Shown in pieces: positions 15,548 to 23,218 of a stretch of 47,437 bases of DNA. Every line of letters starts with the position of its first letter. The first letter of the stretch is position 1. The notes under the pieces are model-generated. The model searched no databases. It was not told the origin of the DNA and worked only from the letters and a program-made list of their open reading frames with translations. The translations under genes were made by a program, and so were the position numbers. This DNA comes from Enhydrobacter aerosaccus (GTDB lineage Bacteria; Pseudomonadota; Alphaproteobacteria; Reyranellales; Reyranellaceae): contig CAIKZO010000023.1 in NCBI GenBank assembly GCA_903832005.1, positions 1-47,437 of the forward strand, read 5' to 3'.

Positions 15548-16549
15548 TCACTTCATCCAGGGCGGCAGCGGCAGGTTCTTCTCGCGCAGGAAGGCCGGGT
15601 TGAAGAGCTTGGACTGATAGCGGCTGCCACCGTCGGCGAGGATGGTGACGATGGTCTTGCCCGGCCCGAGATCCTTGGCCAGTCGCATGGCGCCCACGAT
15701 GTTGATCGCGGTCGAGCCGCCCAGGACGAGGCCCTCGTGCTCGATCAGGTCGAACAGGACCGGCAGCGCTTCCTCGTCGGTGATCTGGTAGGCGGTGTCG
15801 ATCGGCGCGCCTTCGAGGTTCTTGGTGACGCGGCCCTGGCCGATGCCCTCGGTGACGGAGTTGCCCTCGGACTTGAGCTCACCCTTCATCTTCCAATTGT
15901 ACATCGCCGAGCCCATGGGATCGCTGAGCGCGATGCGGATGTTCGGGTTGCGCTCTTTCAATGCCATGGCGATGCCGGCCAAGGTGCCGCCGCTGCCGAC
16001 CGAACAGGTGAAGCCCGCGACCTTGCCCTCGGTCTGGTCGTAGATCTCGGGGCCGGTCGTGCGGTAATGGCCATCGCGATTGGCGACATTGTCGAATTGA
16101 TTGGCCCAGACCGCGCCGTTCGGTTCCTGGGCCGCGATCTCCTTGGCCAGCGCCTCGGAGTAGCGCACGTAGTTGCCGGGATTGGAGTAGGGGAGTGCCG
16201 GCACGAGACGAAGGTCGGCGCCGCACAGGCGCAGCATGTCCTTTTTTTCCTGGCTTTGCGTCTCCGGCATCACGATCACCGAGCGATAGCCCAGCGCGTT
16301 GGCGACCAGCGCGATGCCGATGCCGGTGTTGCCGGCGGTGCCTTCGACCACGACGCCGCCTTTGCGCAACGTGCCGCGCTTCTCGGCATCCTGGATCATC
16401 GCCAGTGCCGCGCGATCCTTCACCGACCCGCCGGGATTGAGGAACTCGGCCTTGCCGTAGATATCGCAGCCCGTCGCCGCCGAGGCGGCACGCAGCTTGA
16501 TCAGCGGCGTGTTGCCGATGCTTTCGATGAAACCCGAGCGGACTTGCAT
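15548..16549 (-). CDS. cysK: Cysteine synthase A (O-acetylserine sulfhydrylase), alphaproteobacterial long form
   Basis: 333 residues of the beta-family PLP enzymes. The PLP lysine is Lys44 in NPGGSVKDRAA. The substrate loop reads EGTAGNTGIG rather than the EPTSGNTG of E. coli CysK, a variant shared by the longer cysteine synthases of rhizobia and relatives. The phosphate-binding glycine loop is CSVGSGGTLAGIAM and the C-terminal serine-loop region is GLVLGGSTAIN. It makes cysteine from O-acetylserine and sulfide. It heads the rbsK-like, alaX, sseA and metC array, with 62 bases separating it from the NUDIX gene upstream. Confidence 0.9.
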   Translation of the reverse strand: MQVRSGFIESIGNTPLIKLRAASAATGCDIYGKAEFLNPGGSVKDRAALAMIQDAEKRGTLRKGGVVVEGTAGNTGIGIALVANALGYRSVIVMPETQSQEKKDMLRLCGADLRLVPALPYSNPGNYVRYSEALAKEIAAQEPNGAVWANQFDNVANRDGHYRTTGPEIYDQTEGKVAGFTCSVGSGGTLAGIAMALKERNPNIRIALSDPMGSAMYNWKMKGELKSEGNSVTEGIGQGRVTKNLEGAPIDTAYQITDEEALPVLFDLIEHEGLVLGGSTAINIVGAMRLAKDLGPGKTIVTILADGGSRYQSKLFNPAFLREKNLPLPPWMK

Positions 16550-16611
16550 GGACGTGTCGCCTTCTTGGACCCTGCGCGCTTCCCGGGTCGAAACGTAGTC
16601 AATGCGTTCCC

Positions 16612-17232
16612 TCAGCGCCAGCGCTTGCGTAGTTCCTCACGGTGAAGTGCCAGCCACTGCAGGCCGATGACGCCGACGGCATTGTCGACCTCGTTGCGCT
16701 CGACCATGGCGTAGGCCTCGGCGAAAGGCAGCACCTTCACCAGGATGTCCTCGCCTTCCGACGCAAGACCAAACACGCCGCCCGCCTTGCTGGCGTCGAC
16801 CCGGCCGACGAAGACGTGACAGGATTCCGAGCAGGCGCCCGGCGTCAGCATGATATTCTGGATCAACTCGAGCTCACCCACGGTGAGGCCGGCTTCCTCC
16901 ACGACCTCACGGCGGATCATGGCTTCCGGCGTCTCGCCTTCCTCGATGATTCCCGCGACCAGTTCCCAGGTGAAAGGGTGATGGCCGGCGACATAGGCGC
17001 CGGCGCGGAACTGCCGGATCAGCACGACTTCGTCGCGCAACGGATCGTAGAGGAGGGCGGCGCCCGCCTGGCCGCGCTCGAAGACCTCGCGACTGATCTC
17101 GCCGCTGGTGCCGCCCTTATGCAGGCTGTGGCGGAAGAAGTAGCGGACGACCTTGAAGTAACCCTGGAACGCCGTTTCCTTGCGGACGACTTCGGCTGTC
17201 TCTTGCGGCCGGTTCACGTTCGGCAGTTTCAT
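16612..17232 (-). CDS. NUDIX hydrolase, ADP-ribose pyrophosphatase-like
   Basis: 206 residues. A complete Nudix box spans about residues 94-116: G, five residues (IIEEG), E, seven residues (TPEAMIR), then REVVEEAGL. Upstream are VVLIRQFRAGAY and PFTWELVAG, and downstream GACSESCHVFVGRVD, which resemble the ADP-ribose diphosphatase (NudF/TrgB) branch, with activity ADP-ribose to AMP plus ribose-5-phosphate. ATG 17232 has GGAGAGG nine bases upstream. The gene follows tRNA-Asn on the same strand, separated by a terminator-like hairpin, and precedes cysK. Confidence 0.87.
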   Translation of the reverse strand: MKLPNVNRPQETAEVVRKETAFQGYFKVVRYFFRHSLHKGGTSGEISREVFERGQAGAALLYDPLRDEVVLIRQFRAGAYVAGHHPFTWELVAGIIEEGETPEAMIRREVVEEAGLTVGELELIQNIMLTPGACSESCHVFVGRVDASKAGGVFGLASEGEDILVKVLPFAEAYAMVERNEVDNAVGVIGLQWLALHREELRKRWR

Positions 17233-17255
17233 GGCGCTGCGCCTCTCCGGACAAA

Positions 17256-17288
17256 GTTACGGCGCGTCCCGGAGGAACGCGCCGTAGC
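17256..17288 (-). terminator. Terminator-like hairpin downstream of tRNA-Asn
   Basis: Inverted arms TACGGCGCGT (17258-17267) and ACGCGCCGTA (17277-17286) form a perfect 10-bp stem with a nine-base loop. On the minus strand this follows the tRNA-Asn 3' end by eight bases and is followed by only a short ACTTTG tract, so intrinsic termination is plausible but the U-run is poor. It would also lie in the leader of the NUDIX gene if that is read through. Confidence 0.5.
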
Positions 17289-17293
17289 AAAGA

Positions 17294-17368
17294 TGGCTCC
17301 GAAGGCAGGGATCGAACCTGCGACCCGGCGATTAACAGTCGCCTGCTCTACCGCTGAGCTACTTCGGA
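17294..17368 (-). tRNA. tRNA-Asn (anticodon GTT)
   Basis: A 75-base cloverleaf including an encoded CCA. Acceptor arms TCCGAAG and CTTCGGA pair perfectly with discriminator G. The D-arm contains AGCTCAGCGGTAGAGC, the anticodon loop CTGTTAA places GTT at 17336-17334, and the T-arm reads GGTTCGATCC. No introns or gaps. It lies about 100 bases downstream of tRNA-Cys on the same strand and may share its transcript. Confidence 0.95.
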
Positions 17369-17469
17369 ATAGATTTCGTCGCGGCCGGCGGTAGTCGGCC
17401 TGCGAGGGCGCGGAGTTCTGGCAGAGCATGCCTTGAGAGGCAAGCGCCATAATTCCACAGCATGTTCCG

Positions 17470-17543
17470 TGGAGGCCTGGGCCGGAATCGAACCGGCATA
17501 GACGGATTTGCAATCCGCTACATAACCACTCTGCCACCAGGCC
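17470..17543 (-). tRNA. tRNA-Cys (anticodon GCA)
   Basis: A 74-base cloverleaf with encoded CCA. Acceptor arms GGCCTGG and CCAGGCC pair fully, and the discriminator base is U, the identity element of tRNA-Cys. The anticodon loop TTGCAAA places GCA at 17511-17509, and the T-arm has GGTTCGATTCC. A good promoter lies just upstream (17562-17591). Its neighbourhood with cysteine genes is probably coincidental. Confidence 0.95.
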
Positions 17544-17561
17544 GGCCGCGGAATGGCGGCT

Positions 17562-17591
17562 GCTATACCCATGGGGCCTTGTGCGGGTCAA
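17562..17591 (-). promoter_or_regulatory. Sigma-70 promoter of tRNA-Cys
   Basis: On the minus strand TTGACC (complement of 17586-17591) is followed after 18 bases by TATAGC (complement of 17562-17567). The -10 ends 18 bases before the first base of tRNA-Cys, so transcription should start a few bases before the mature 5' end. The pcm-like promoter lies about 30 bases away in the opposite direction. Confidence 0.6.
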
Positions 17592-17623
17592 GCGAGGCCT
17601 CTGGAGCCGCGACTCGTCGTCCT

Positions 17624-17653
17624 TTGACGCTTCTGCCGCCAACCCCTTATAAA
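17624..17653 (+). promoter_or_regulatory. Sigma-70 promoter of the pcm-like/tolC/popZ operon
   Basis: TTGACG at 17624-17629 and TATAAA at 17648-17653 with an 18-base spacer are close to consensus. The pair ends 25 bases before the pcm-like ATG at 17679, with GGGG of a ribosome site in between. No other promoter candidate of this quality was seen before tolC. Confidence 0.65.
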
Positions 17654-17678
17654 TGGCCCAACATTTTGGGGTCAGCCT

Positions 17679-18338
17679 ATGACGGATTTCGCGCTCGCAC
17701 GTCGCAACATGGTCGACGGGCAGCTTCGGCCCAACCGCGTGACCAACGCCCAGCTTCTGGCCGTTGTGGGCGAACTGCCGCGGGAGCGGTTCCTGCCCGA
17801 CGCCCTGAAGTCGGTTGCCTATTCCGATGAGGACGTGCCGCTGGGCAACGGCCGCTACCTGATGGAGCCGATGATTCTGGCCCGTCTGATCCAGACTTTG
17901 CAGGCCGATACCAAAGATAGCGCGCTAGTGGTGGCCTCCGGGCGGGGCTATGGCGCGGCCCTCTTGGCGCGCTTGGTGAAGTCCGTGGTGGCGATCGAAG
18001 GCGATGCGGGCCTGGCCGGTTCGTCGGACCAGACCATCAAGGCTTTGGGCCTCGAAAACGTCACCCTGGTCACTGGCCAGCCGGAGGCGGGAGCCCCGCA
18101 AACCGGACCTTACGACGTGATTGTGATCGAAGGCGCCGTCCGCCAGATCCCCAAGGCGATCCTCGACCAACTCGCCGAAGGGGGCCGTCTGGTCACCGTG
18201 CTGGCCGGCACTCCGGGAGCCCTCGGGGTGGCCCAACTGATCGTGAAAGAGGGCGGTGTGACTTCCGGTCGCCCGCTGTTCGATGCCGGAACGCCGGTAT
18301 TGCCGGGCTTTGCGCCACCGGCTCGCTTCACCTTCTGA
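17679..18338 (+). CDS. Protein-L-isoaspartate O-methyltransferase-like protein (diverged)
   Basis: 219 residues with the overall PIMT layout: N-terminal MVDGQLRPNRVTNAQLLAVVGELPRERFLP, a YSDEDVPLGNGRYLMEP region, and the late GPYDVIVIEGAVRQIP and LAEGGRLVTVL strands. PIMT repairs isoaspartate by SAM-dependent methylation. Two core motifs deviate: the GQTIS loop reads GRYLME, and the SAM-binding motif usually like EIGTGSGY reads VASGRGYG, without its acidic residue. Database naming would be PIMT, but the catalytic role is doubtful. It leads the transcript to tolC and popZ (45 bases to tolC). Confidence 0.78.
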   Translation: MTDFALARRNMVDGQLRPNRVTNAQLLAVVGELPRERFLPDALKSVAYSDEDVPLGNGRYLMEPMILARLIQTLQADTKDSALVVASGRGYGAALLARLVKSVVAIEGDAGLAGSSDQTIKALGLENVTLVTGQPEAGAPQTGPYDVIVIEGAVRQIPKAILDQLAEGGRLVTVLAGTPGALGVAQLIVKEGGVTSGRPLFDAGTPVLPGFAPPARFTF

Positions 18339-18383
18339 GAGAGCACTGATACTGTCCCGCAGAGCAATGAGGGTATCTATTAA

Positions 18384-19781
18384 ATGCGTATCCGGCCCAA
18401 TTTGAGGCACGCTGGCGCAGCGTTTGTGAGTGCGCTGGTGGTCGTGATGGGGACGGCGTCCAACGCCTGGTCGCAAAGTCTGGTCGAGGCGTTGGCCTCC
18501 ACCTACAACAGCAACCCCGATCTTCTGGCCGCCCGAGCGGTGCTTCGTCAGACCGACGAATCGCTGACCCAGGCGCTTTCGAACTGGCGGCCCAAGGTCA
18601 GCCTCTCGGCCGAGTACAACAAGATCGAATACGATTCGACCCCGGTCAGCAGGGCGAATACCTATTACATCCTGAACGGCAAGACGACGCTTCTGTCGAT
18701 CACGCAGCCGCTCTTCCGTGGCGGCAAGACGGTCGCCGACACCAAGACGGCACAGGCGAACATCCAGGCCCAGCGCGCCACGCTCGCGAACACCGAGGAG
18801 ACGGTGTTGCTGAACGCGGTCACGGCCTATTCCACGCTGGTCCAGGATCTCGGCATCGTCGACGTCCGCCGCAACAACGTGCGCGTGCTGATCCAGCAGC
18901 TCGATGCGACGCGCGAGCGCTTCCGCGTCGGTGAGCTCACGATTACCGACGTCTCACAGGCCGAGGCCCGCCTTGAGCAGTCGAAGGCCGACCTCGTGCT
19001 CGCCGAAGCCCAGATCCGGATCGACGAGGCCTCCTATGTCCGCACGATCGGCCAGAAGCCCGGCAAGATGGGCGAGCTGCCGTTGTTCGGCGCCTTGCCG
19101 GCCAGCGAAGAAGAGGCGGTGGCGCTCGCCATGAACGCCGGCCCGTTGCCGGTCAGCGCGCAGTACCGCATCACGGCGGCGAGCTACGGCGTGAACAGCG
19201 CCACGGCGGCGCTGCTGCCGCAGGTCAATCTCGTCGGCTTCATCCAGCAGCAGTTCGACCTGTCGGTCCCGACCGATAATTACAACCAGTACGGCGTGCG
19301 CCTGCAGGCCACCGTGCCGATCTACCAGAACGGCAGCGAATGGTCGCAAATCCGCCAGGCCAAGGAATTGGTCGGCCAGCGCCGCAGCGAACTCGACAGC
19401 GCCCGGCGTCAGGCAGCGCAGACCGTCATCACCGCGTGGCGCAATCTCGACTCGGCGCGTTCACGCGTGACGTCCTTCACGGCCCAGGTGAAAGCCAACG
19501 AAGTCGCCTTGAACGGCGTCCGCCAGGAAGCATTGGTGGGTTCGCGCACCACGCTCGACGTGTTGAACGCCGAGCAGGAATTGCTCAACTCGCAGGTCAA
19601 CCTGATCACCGCGCGGCATGACCTGCAGGTGGCGTTCTATTCGGTGCTGTCGGGCATCGGCCGTCTGACGGCACGAACGCTGGGATTGCCTGTCGAATTC
19701 TACGACGAAGAGAAGTACTATAAGGAAGTTGGTTCTCGCTGGATTGGCCTTGGGGGCGACAGCTCCGGGAGCAAGCCATGA
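18384..19781 (+). CDS. tolC: TolC-family outer membrane efflux protein
   Basis: 465 residues. A signal peptide (about 1-31, ending NAWSQS) is followed by SLVEALASTYNSNPDLLAARAVL, the usual TolC opening, and two structurally repeated halves of coiled helices with outer-membrane strands. Characteristic pieces are TQPLFRGGKTVADTKTAQANI, RVGELTITDVSQAEARLEQS in the first half and VPIYQNGSEW and VGSRTTLDVLNAEQELLNSQ in the second. It forms the trimeric exit duct for type I secretion or RND efflux; no ABC or RND partner is in this window. Its stop overlaps the popZ-like start (ATGA). In Caulobacter the TolC homologue rsaFa also neighbours popZ. Confidence 0.9.
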   Translation: MRIRPNLRHAGAAFVSALVVVMGTASNAWSQSLVEALASTYNSNPDLLAARAVLRQTDESLTQALSNWRPKVSLSAEYNKIEYDSTPVSRANTYYILNGKTTLLSITQPLFRGGKTVADTKTAQANIQAQRATLANTEETVLLNAVTAYSTLVQDLGIVDVRRNNVRVLIQQLDATRERFRVGELTITDVSQAEARLEQSKADLVLAEAQIRIDEASYVRTIGQKPGKMGELPLFGALPASEEEAVALAMNAGPLPVSAQYRITAASYGVNSATAALLPQVNLVGFIQQQFDLSVPTDNYNQYGVRLQATVPIYQNGSEWSQIRQAKELVGQRRSELDSARRQAAQTVITAWRNLDSARSRVTSFTAQVKANEVALNGVRQEALVGSRTTLDVLNAEQELLNSQVNLITARHDLQVAFYSVLSGIGRLTARTLGLPVEFYDEEKYYKEVGSRWIGLGGDSSGSKP

Positions 19782-20443
19782 GTGCAGATAACGATCCCTC
19801 AATGGACGACATCCTGGCGTCCATCCGCAAGATCATCTCGGATGATGAAGCGCGCGCGCAGGTCAGCGGCAATGCCGCGCCGTCCGCGGCGCCGGCCAAT
19901 GCACCGATCGACTTCCGCAGCGCCGCCTCACGCGCAGGCGTGACGGGGGAGCGTGAGGACGTACTGCTGCTGACCGATCTCATCGAGGAGCCGGCGAAGA
20001 ATGCATCCGATTTCCGGCCCGCGGCGCCCACGCCGCTGCCTGTCCCGCGGATCGATCCGGTGAGCGCCGGTGAGATGCCGCAGCCGCCTTTCGAGACGGC
20101 GCCCCAGCCGGCACCCGTGTCGGCCCCTGTGATGGCCCCCGTGACGTCGCCTGCGCCCACACCGTCCTTCGAGCAGCCTCTTGTCGGATCGAGCGAGGCC
20201 GGCGCGGCCAGCTCGGCTTTCGATCGGTTGAATCAGGTCGTCGAGGAGCGCAAGGCGGCAGCGCCGCCGGCAGTGGCTCCGACGCCAGCGCCTGCCTTGG
20301 CGCTCGACGCAGGTGGCAAGACGATCGAGGACCTGGTGAAGGAAATGCTGCGACCGATGCTGAAGGAATGGATCGACCGCAGCCTGCCGCCGATGGTCGA
20401 ACGGCTTGTTGAACGCGAGATCGCGCGGCTGACACGCCGCTAA
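19778..20443 (+). CDS. popZ: PopZ-like polar organising protein (DUF2497)
   Basis: 221 residues. The N-terminal helix DPSMDDILASIRKIISDDEA and the C-terminal helices (TIEDLVKEMLRPMLKEWID and LVEREIARL) are the conserved client-binding and oligomerisation regions of PopZ. Between them lies a long disordered Pro/Ala-rich linker. In Caulobacter the linker is strongly acidic; here it is less acidic and more Pro/Ala/Val, which may change condensate properties. PopZ forms a matrix at the cell pole that anchors the chromosome via ParB and recruits polarity factors. It overlaps tolC by four bases, and a strong terminator follows. Confidence 0.88.
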   Translation: MSADNDPSMDDILASIRKIISDDEARAQVSGNAAPSAAPANAPIDFRSAASRAGVTGEREDVLLLTDLIEEPAKNASDFRPAAPTPLPVPRIDPVSAGEMPQPPFETAPQPAPVSAPVMAPVTSPAPTPSFEQPLVGSSEAGAASSAFDRLNQVVEERKAAAPPAVAPTPAPALALDAGGKTIEDLVKEMLRPMLKEWIDRSLPPMVERLVEREIARLTRR

Positions 20444-20465
20444 CCCCGAGGCACCCCAGAGATTG

Positions 20466-20500
20466 AACGCCACGGTGCCGCAACCGTGGCGTTTTTCGTT
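20466..20500 (+). terminator. Strong intrinsic terminator after popZ, directly before valS
   Basis: Arms AACGCCACGGT (20466-20476) and ACCGTGGCGTT (20483-20493) form a perfect 11-bp stem with a six-base loop, followed by TTTCGTT; the T-run is TTTTT at 20492-20496 overlapping the stem end. It begins 22 bases after the popZ stop and ends 11 bases before the valS ATG, so valS needs its own start site or readthrough. Confidence 0.8.
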
Positions 20501-20511
20501 AGAGGCATAAG

Positions 20512-23193
20512 ATGCTCGACAAGACATACGATCCGAAAGAGATCGAGGCCCGCCGGTATCCGGAGTGGGAGAACTCCGGCGCGTTCAAGGCGCACCCCGA
20601 CTCGCAGCTGCCGCCGTACTGCATCGTCATCCCGCCGCCCAACGTCACCGGCAGCCTGCACATGGGCCACGCCCTCGACAATACCCTGCAGGACGTGCTG
20701 ATCCGCTGGCGCCGCATGAAGGGCGACGACGTGCTCTGGCAGCCGGGCACCGACCACGCCGGCATCGCGACCCAGATGGTCGTCGTGCGCAATCTCGAGC
20801 AGGAGAACATCGGCCTAGCTGTCGAGGGCGCGAAGCCCGACGGCAATCGCACCTTGCTCAGCCGCGAACAGTTCCTGGAGAAGGTCTGGGAGTGGAAGGC
20901 CTTCTCCGGCGGCACGATCACCAACCAGCTTCGCCGCCTGGGTGCCTCTGCCGACTGGAGCCGCGAGCGCTTCACCATGGACGAAGGCCTGTCGAAGGCC
21001 GTGCTCAAGGTCTTCGTCGAGCTCTACAATGCGGGCCTGATCTACAAGGACAACCGCCTTGTGAACTGGGATCCCAAGATGCTGACCGCGATCTCCGACC
21101 TCGAGGTCGAATCGCGCGAGGTGAGGGGCCATCTCTGGTACTTCAAATATCCGATCGAGGGCAGCCCGGACGAATTCATCGTCGTGGCAACGACGCGTCC
21201 CGAGACGATGCTGGGCGACACCGGCATTGCCGTGAACCCGGACGATCCCAAGTGGAAGCACCTGGTCGGCAAGCACGCGATCCTGCCGCTGGTCGGCCGC
21301 AGGATCCCGATCGTGGCTGACGAGTATTCCGATCCGGAGAAAGGCTCGGGCGCGGTCAAGATCACCCCGGCGCACGACTTCAACGACTTCGAGGTCGGCC
21401 GCCGTCACAATCTCGAAGCGATCTCGATCTTCGACAAGTTCGCGCATCTCAACGACAAGGTGCCTGAGAAGTATCGCGGCCTCGAACGCTTCGACGCGCG
21501 CAAGAAGATCGTGGCCGAGCTTGAGGAGATGGGGTTGGTCGAGAAGATCGAGCCGCACACCCATGCGGTGCCCTATGGCGATCGCGGCGGCGTGCCGGTC
21601 GAGCCGTTCCTGACCGAGCAATGGTATGCCGACGCCAAGAAGCTCGCCGAGGCGCCGATCGCGGCGGCGCGCGACGGACGGGTGAAGTTCGTGCCCGAGC
21701 GCGGACGCGACGAGTTCTTCCGCTGGATGGAGAACATCCAGCCGTGGTGCGTGTCGCGGCAGCTCTGGTGGGGCCACCAGATTCCCGCCTGGTACGGGCC
21801 GGACAAGAAGGTCTTCGTGGCGCTTTCGGAAGCGGAAGCGAAGGAGCAGGCGCGCAAGCACTACGGCAGCGACGTCGCGCTGGAGCGCGATCCCGACGTG
21901 CTCGACACCTGGTTCAGCTCGGCCCTGTGGCCGTTCTCCACCCTGGGCTGGCCCGAGGAGACCGCCGCGCTCAAGAAGTACTATCCGACCAACACGCTCG
22001 TCACCGGCTGGGACATCCTGTTCTTCTGGGTCGCCCGCATGATGATGATGAGCATGCACTTCATGACCGAGGTGCCCTTCCGTACGGTCTACCTGCATGG
22101 GCTGGTGACGGACGAGAAGGGCCAGAAGATGTCCAAGTCCAAGGGCAACATCATCGACCCGCTCGAGTTGATCGACAAATACGGCGCCGATGCGTTGCGC
22201 TTCACTGTGACATCGATGGCGGCATCTTCCGCCGGCCGGTTGAGGCTCGCTCCGTCGCGCGTCGAGGGATCGCGCAACTTCGCGACCAAGTTCTGGAACG
22301 CCACGCGCTTTGCCGAGATGAACGGCGCGGCGCTGCCGAAGGACTTCGATCCCGCGAGCGTCAAGCTCACGATCAACAAGTGGGTGCTGGGCGAACTGGC
22401 GCGCGCCAATACGACGATCGACCACGCGCTGACGGATTATCGCCTGAACGACGCCGCGACGGCGCTCTACGAGTTCATCTGGGGCATTGTCTGCGACTGG
22501 TATGTCGAGCTCAGCAAGCCGACCCTGCAGGGCGCAGACGGGCCGGAGAAGGATGAGACGCGCGCGGTCACCGCCTATGTGCTGCGCGAGACGGCCAAGC
22601 TCCTGCATCCAGTGATGCCGTTCATCACCGAGGAGATCTGGGACAAGACCGGTCATCGTGCCGAGCATGGGGCGCTGATCGGGCAGGCCTGGCCGATGCC
22701 GCCGGAGATCGACGCCGCCGCGAACGCCGAAATCGGTTGGCTGGTGAAGCTCATCTCCGACATCCGCTCGGCGCGCGCCGAACTGAACGTGCCGCCCAGC
22801 GCCAAGCTCAAGCTGCTGGTGATCGGCGGCGACGCCACGACCAAGCAGCGCCTGGCGACGCATACTGCTGCGATCGAGCGGCTGGCCCGCATCGAGGGCA
22901 TCGACGGCTCGGCCACGGCCGCGCCCAAGGCCTCGCTGCAGATCGTGGTGGGCGAGGCGACCTATGCCATGCCGGTCGGCGAGGTCATCGACCTCGCGGC
23001 GGAGAGCACGCGCCTCAAGAAGGAAATCCAGAAGCTCGGCGACGAAGTCGGCAAGATCGACGCCAAGCTCGGCAATGCGGCCTTCGTGTCGCGCGCGCCG
23101 GAAGAGGTGGTCGAAGAGCAGCGCGAGCGCCGGACGCAGGCCGAGCAGACAAAGTCTCGCCTCAGCATGGCCCTGGAGCGGCTCGGGGCGTAA
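20512..23193 (+). CDS. valS: Valyl-tRNA synthetase
   Basis: 893 residues, class I synthetase that charges tRNA-Val. The HIGH signature reads HMGH (residues 50-53) within PPNVTGSLHMGHAL, and the KMSKS loop is GQKMSKSKGN near residue 540. The editing CP1 domain occupies roughly 180-400 (VVATTRPETMLGDTGIAV and GSGAVKITPAHDFNDFEVG). The C-terminal ~65 residues form a coiled coil (ESTRLKKEIQKLGDEVGKID), as in bacterial ValRS. AGAGG lies upstream of ATG 20512. The terminator hairpin immediately upstream is notable. Confidence 0.95.
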   Translation: MLDKTYDPKEIEARRYPEWENSGAFKAHPDSQLPPYCIVIPPPNVTGSLHMGHALDNTLQDVLIRWRRMKGDDVLWQPGTDHAGIATQMVVVRNLEQENIGLAVEGAKPDGNRTLLSREQFLEKVWEWKAFSGGTITNQLRRLGASADWSRERFTMDEGLSKAVLKVFVELYNAGLIYKDNRLVNWDPKMLTAISDLEVESREVRGHLWYFKYPIEGSPDEFIVVATTRPETMLGDTGIAVNPDDPKWKHLVGKHAILPLVGRRIPIVADEYSDPEKGSGAVKITPAHDFNDFEVGRRHNLEAISIFDKFAHLNDKVPEKYRGLERFDARKKIVAELEEMGLVEKIEPHTHAVPYGDRGGVPVEPFLTEQWYADAKKLAEAPIAAARDGRVKFVPERGRDEFFRWMENIQPWCVSRQLWWGHQIPAWYGPDKKVFVALSEAEAKEQARKHYGSDVALERDPDVLDTWFSSALWPFSTLGWPEETAALKKYYPTNTLVTGWDILFFWVARMMMMSMHFMTEVPFRTVYLHGLVTDEKGQKMSKSKGNIIDPLELIDKYGADALRFTVTSMAASSAGRLRLAPSRVEGSRNFATKFWNATRFAEMNGAALPKDFDPASVKLTINKWVLGELARANTTIDHALTDYRLNDAATALYEFIWGIVCDWYVELSKPTLQGADGPEKDETRAVTAYVLRETAKLLHPVMPFITEEIWDKTGHRAEHGALIGQAWPMPPEIDAAANAEIGWLVKLISDIRSARAELNVPPSAKLKLLVIGGDATTKQRLATHTAAIERLARIEGIDGSATAAPKASLQIVVGEATYAMPVGEVIDLAAESTRLKKEIQKLGDEVGKIDAKLGNAAFVSRAPEEVVEEQRERRTQAEQTKSRLSMALERLGA

Positions 23194-23218
23194 GTTCGCC
23201 TAGAGGGAGGGATCCTCG

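Noticed and set aside
17400..17469. Terminator after tRNA-Cys
   Set aside because: Only a 5-bp stem (TGCCT/AGGCA) with no T-run; tRNA-Cys and tRNA-Asn may share a transcript.
20466..20511. T-box or other aminoacyl-tRNA-sensing leader for valS
   Set aside because: Leader is too short and lacks T-box sequence; T-boxes are essentially confined to Firmicutes and some other Gram-positive groups. An intrinsic terminator explains the hairpin.
20815..22863. 682-codon frame antisense to valS
   Set aside because: valS is complete with all synthetase motifs; the antisense frame is low-complexity Arg/His/Glu sequence.
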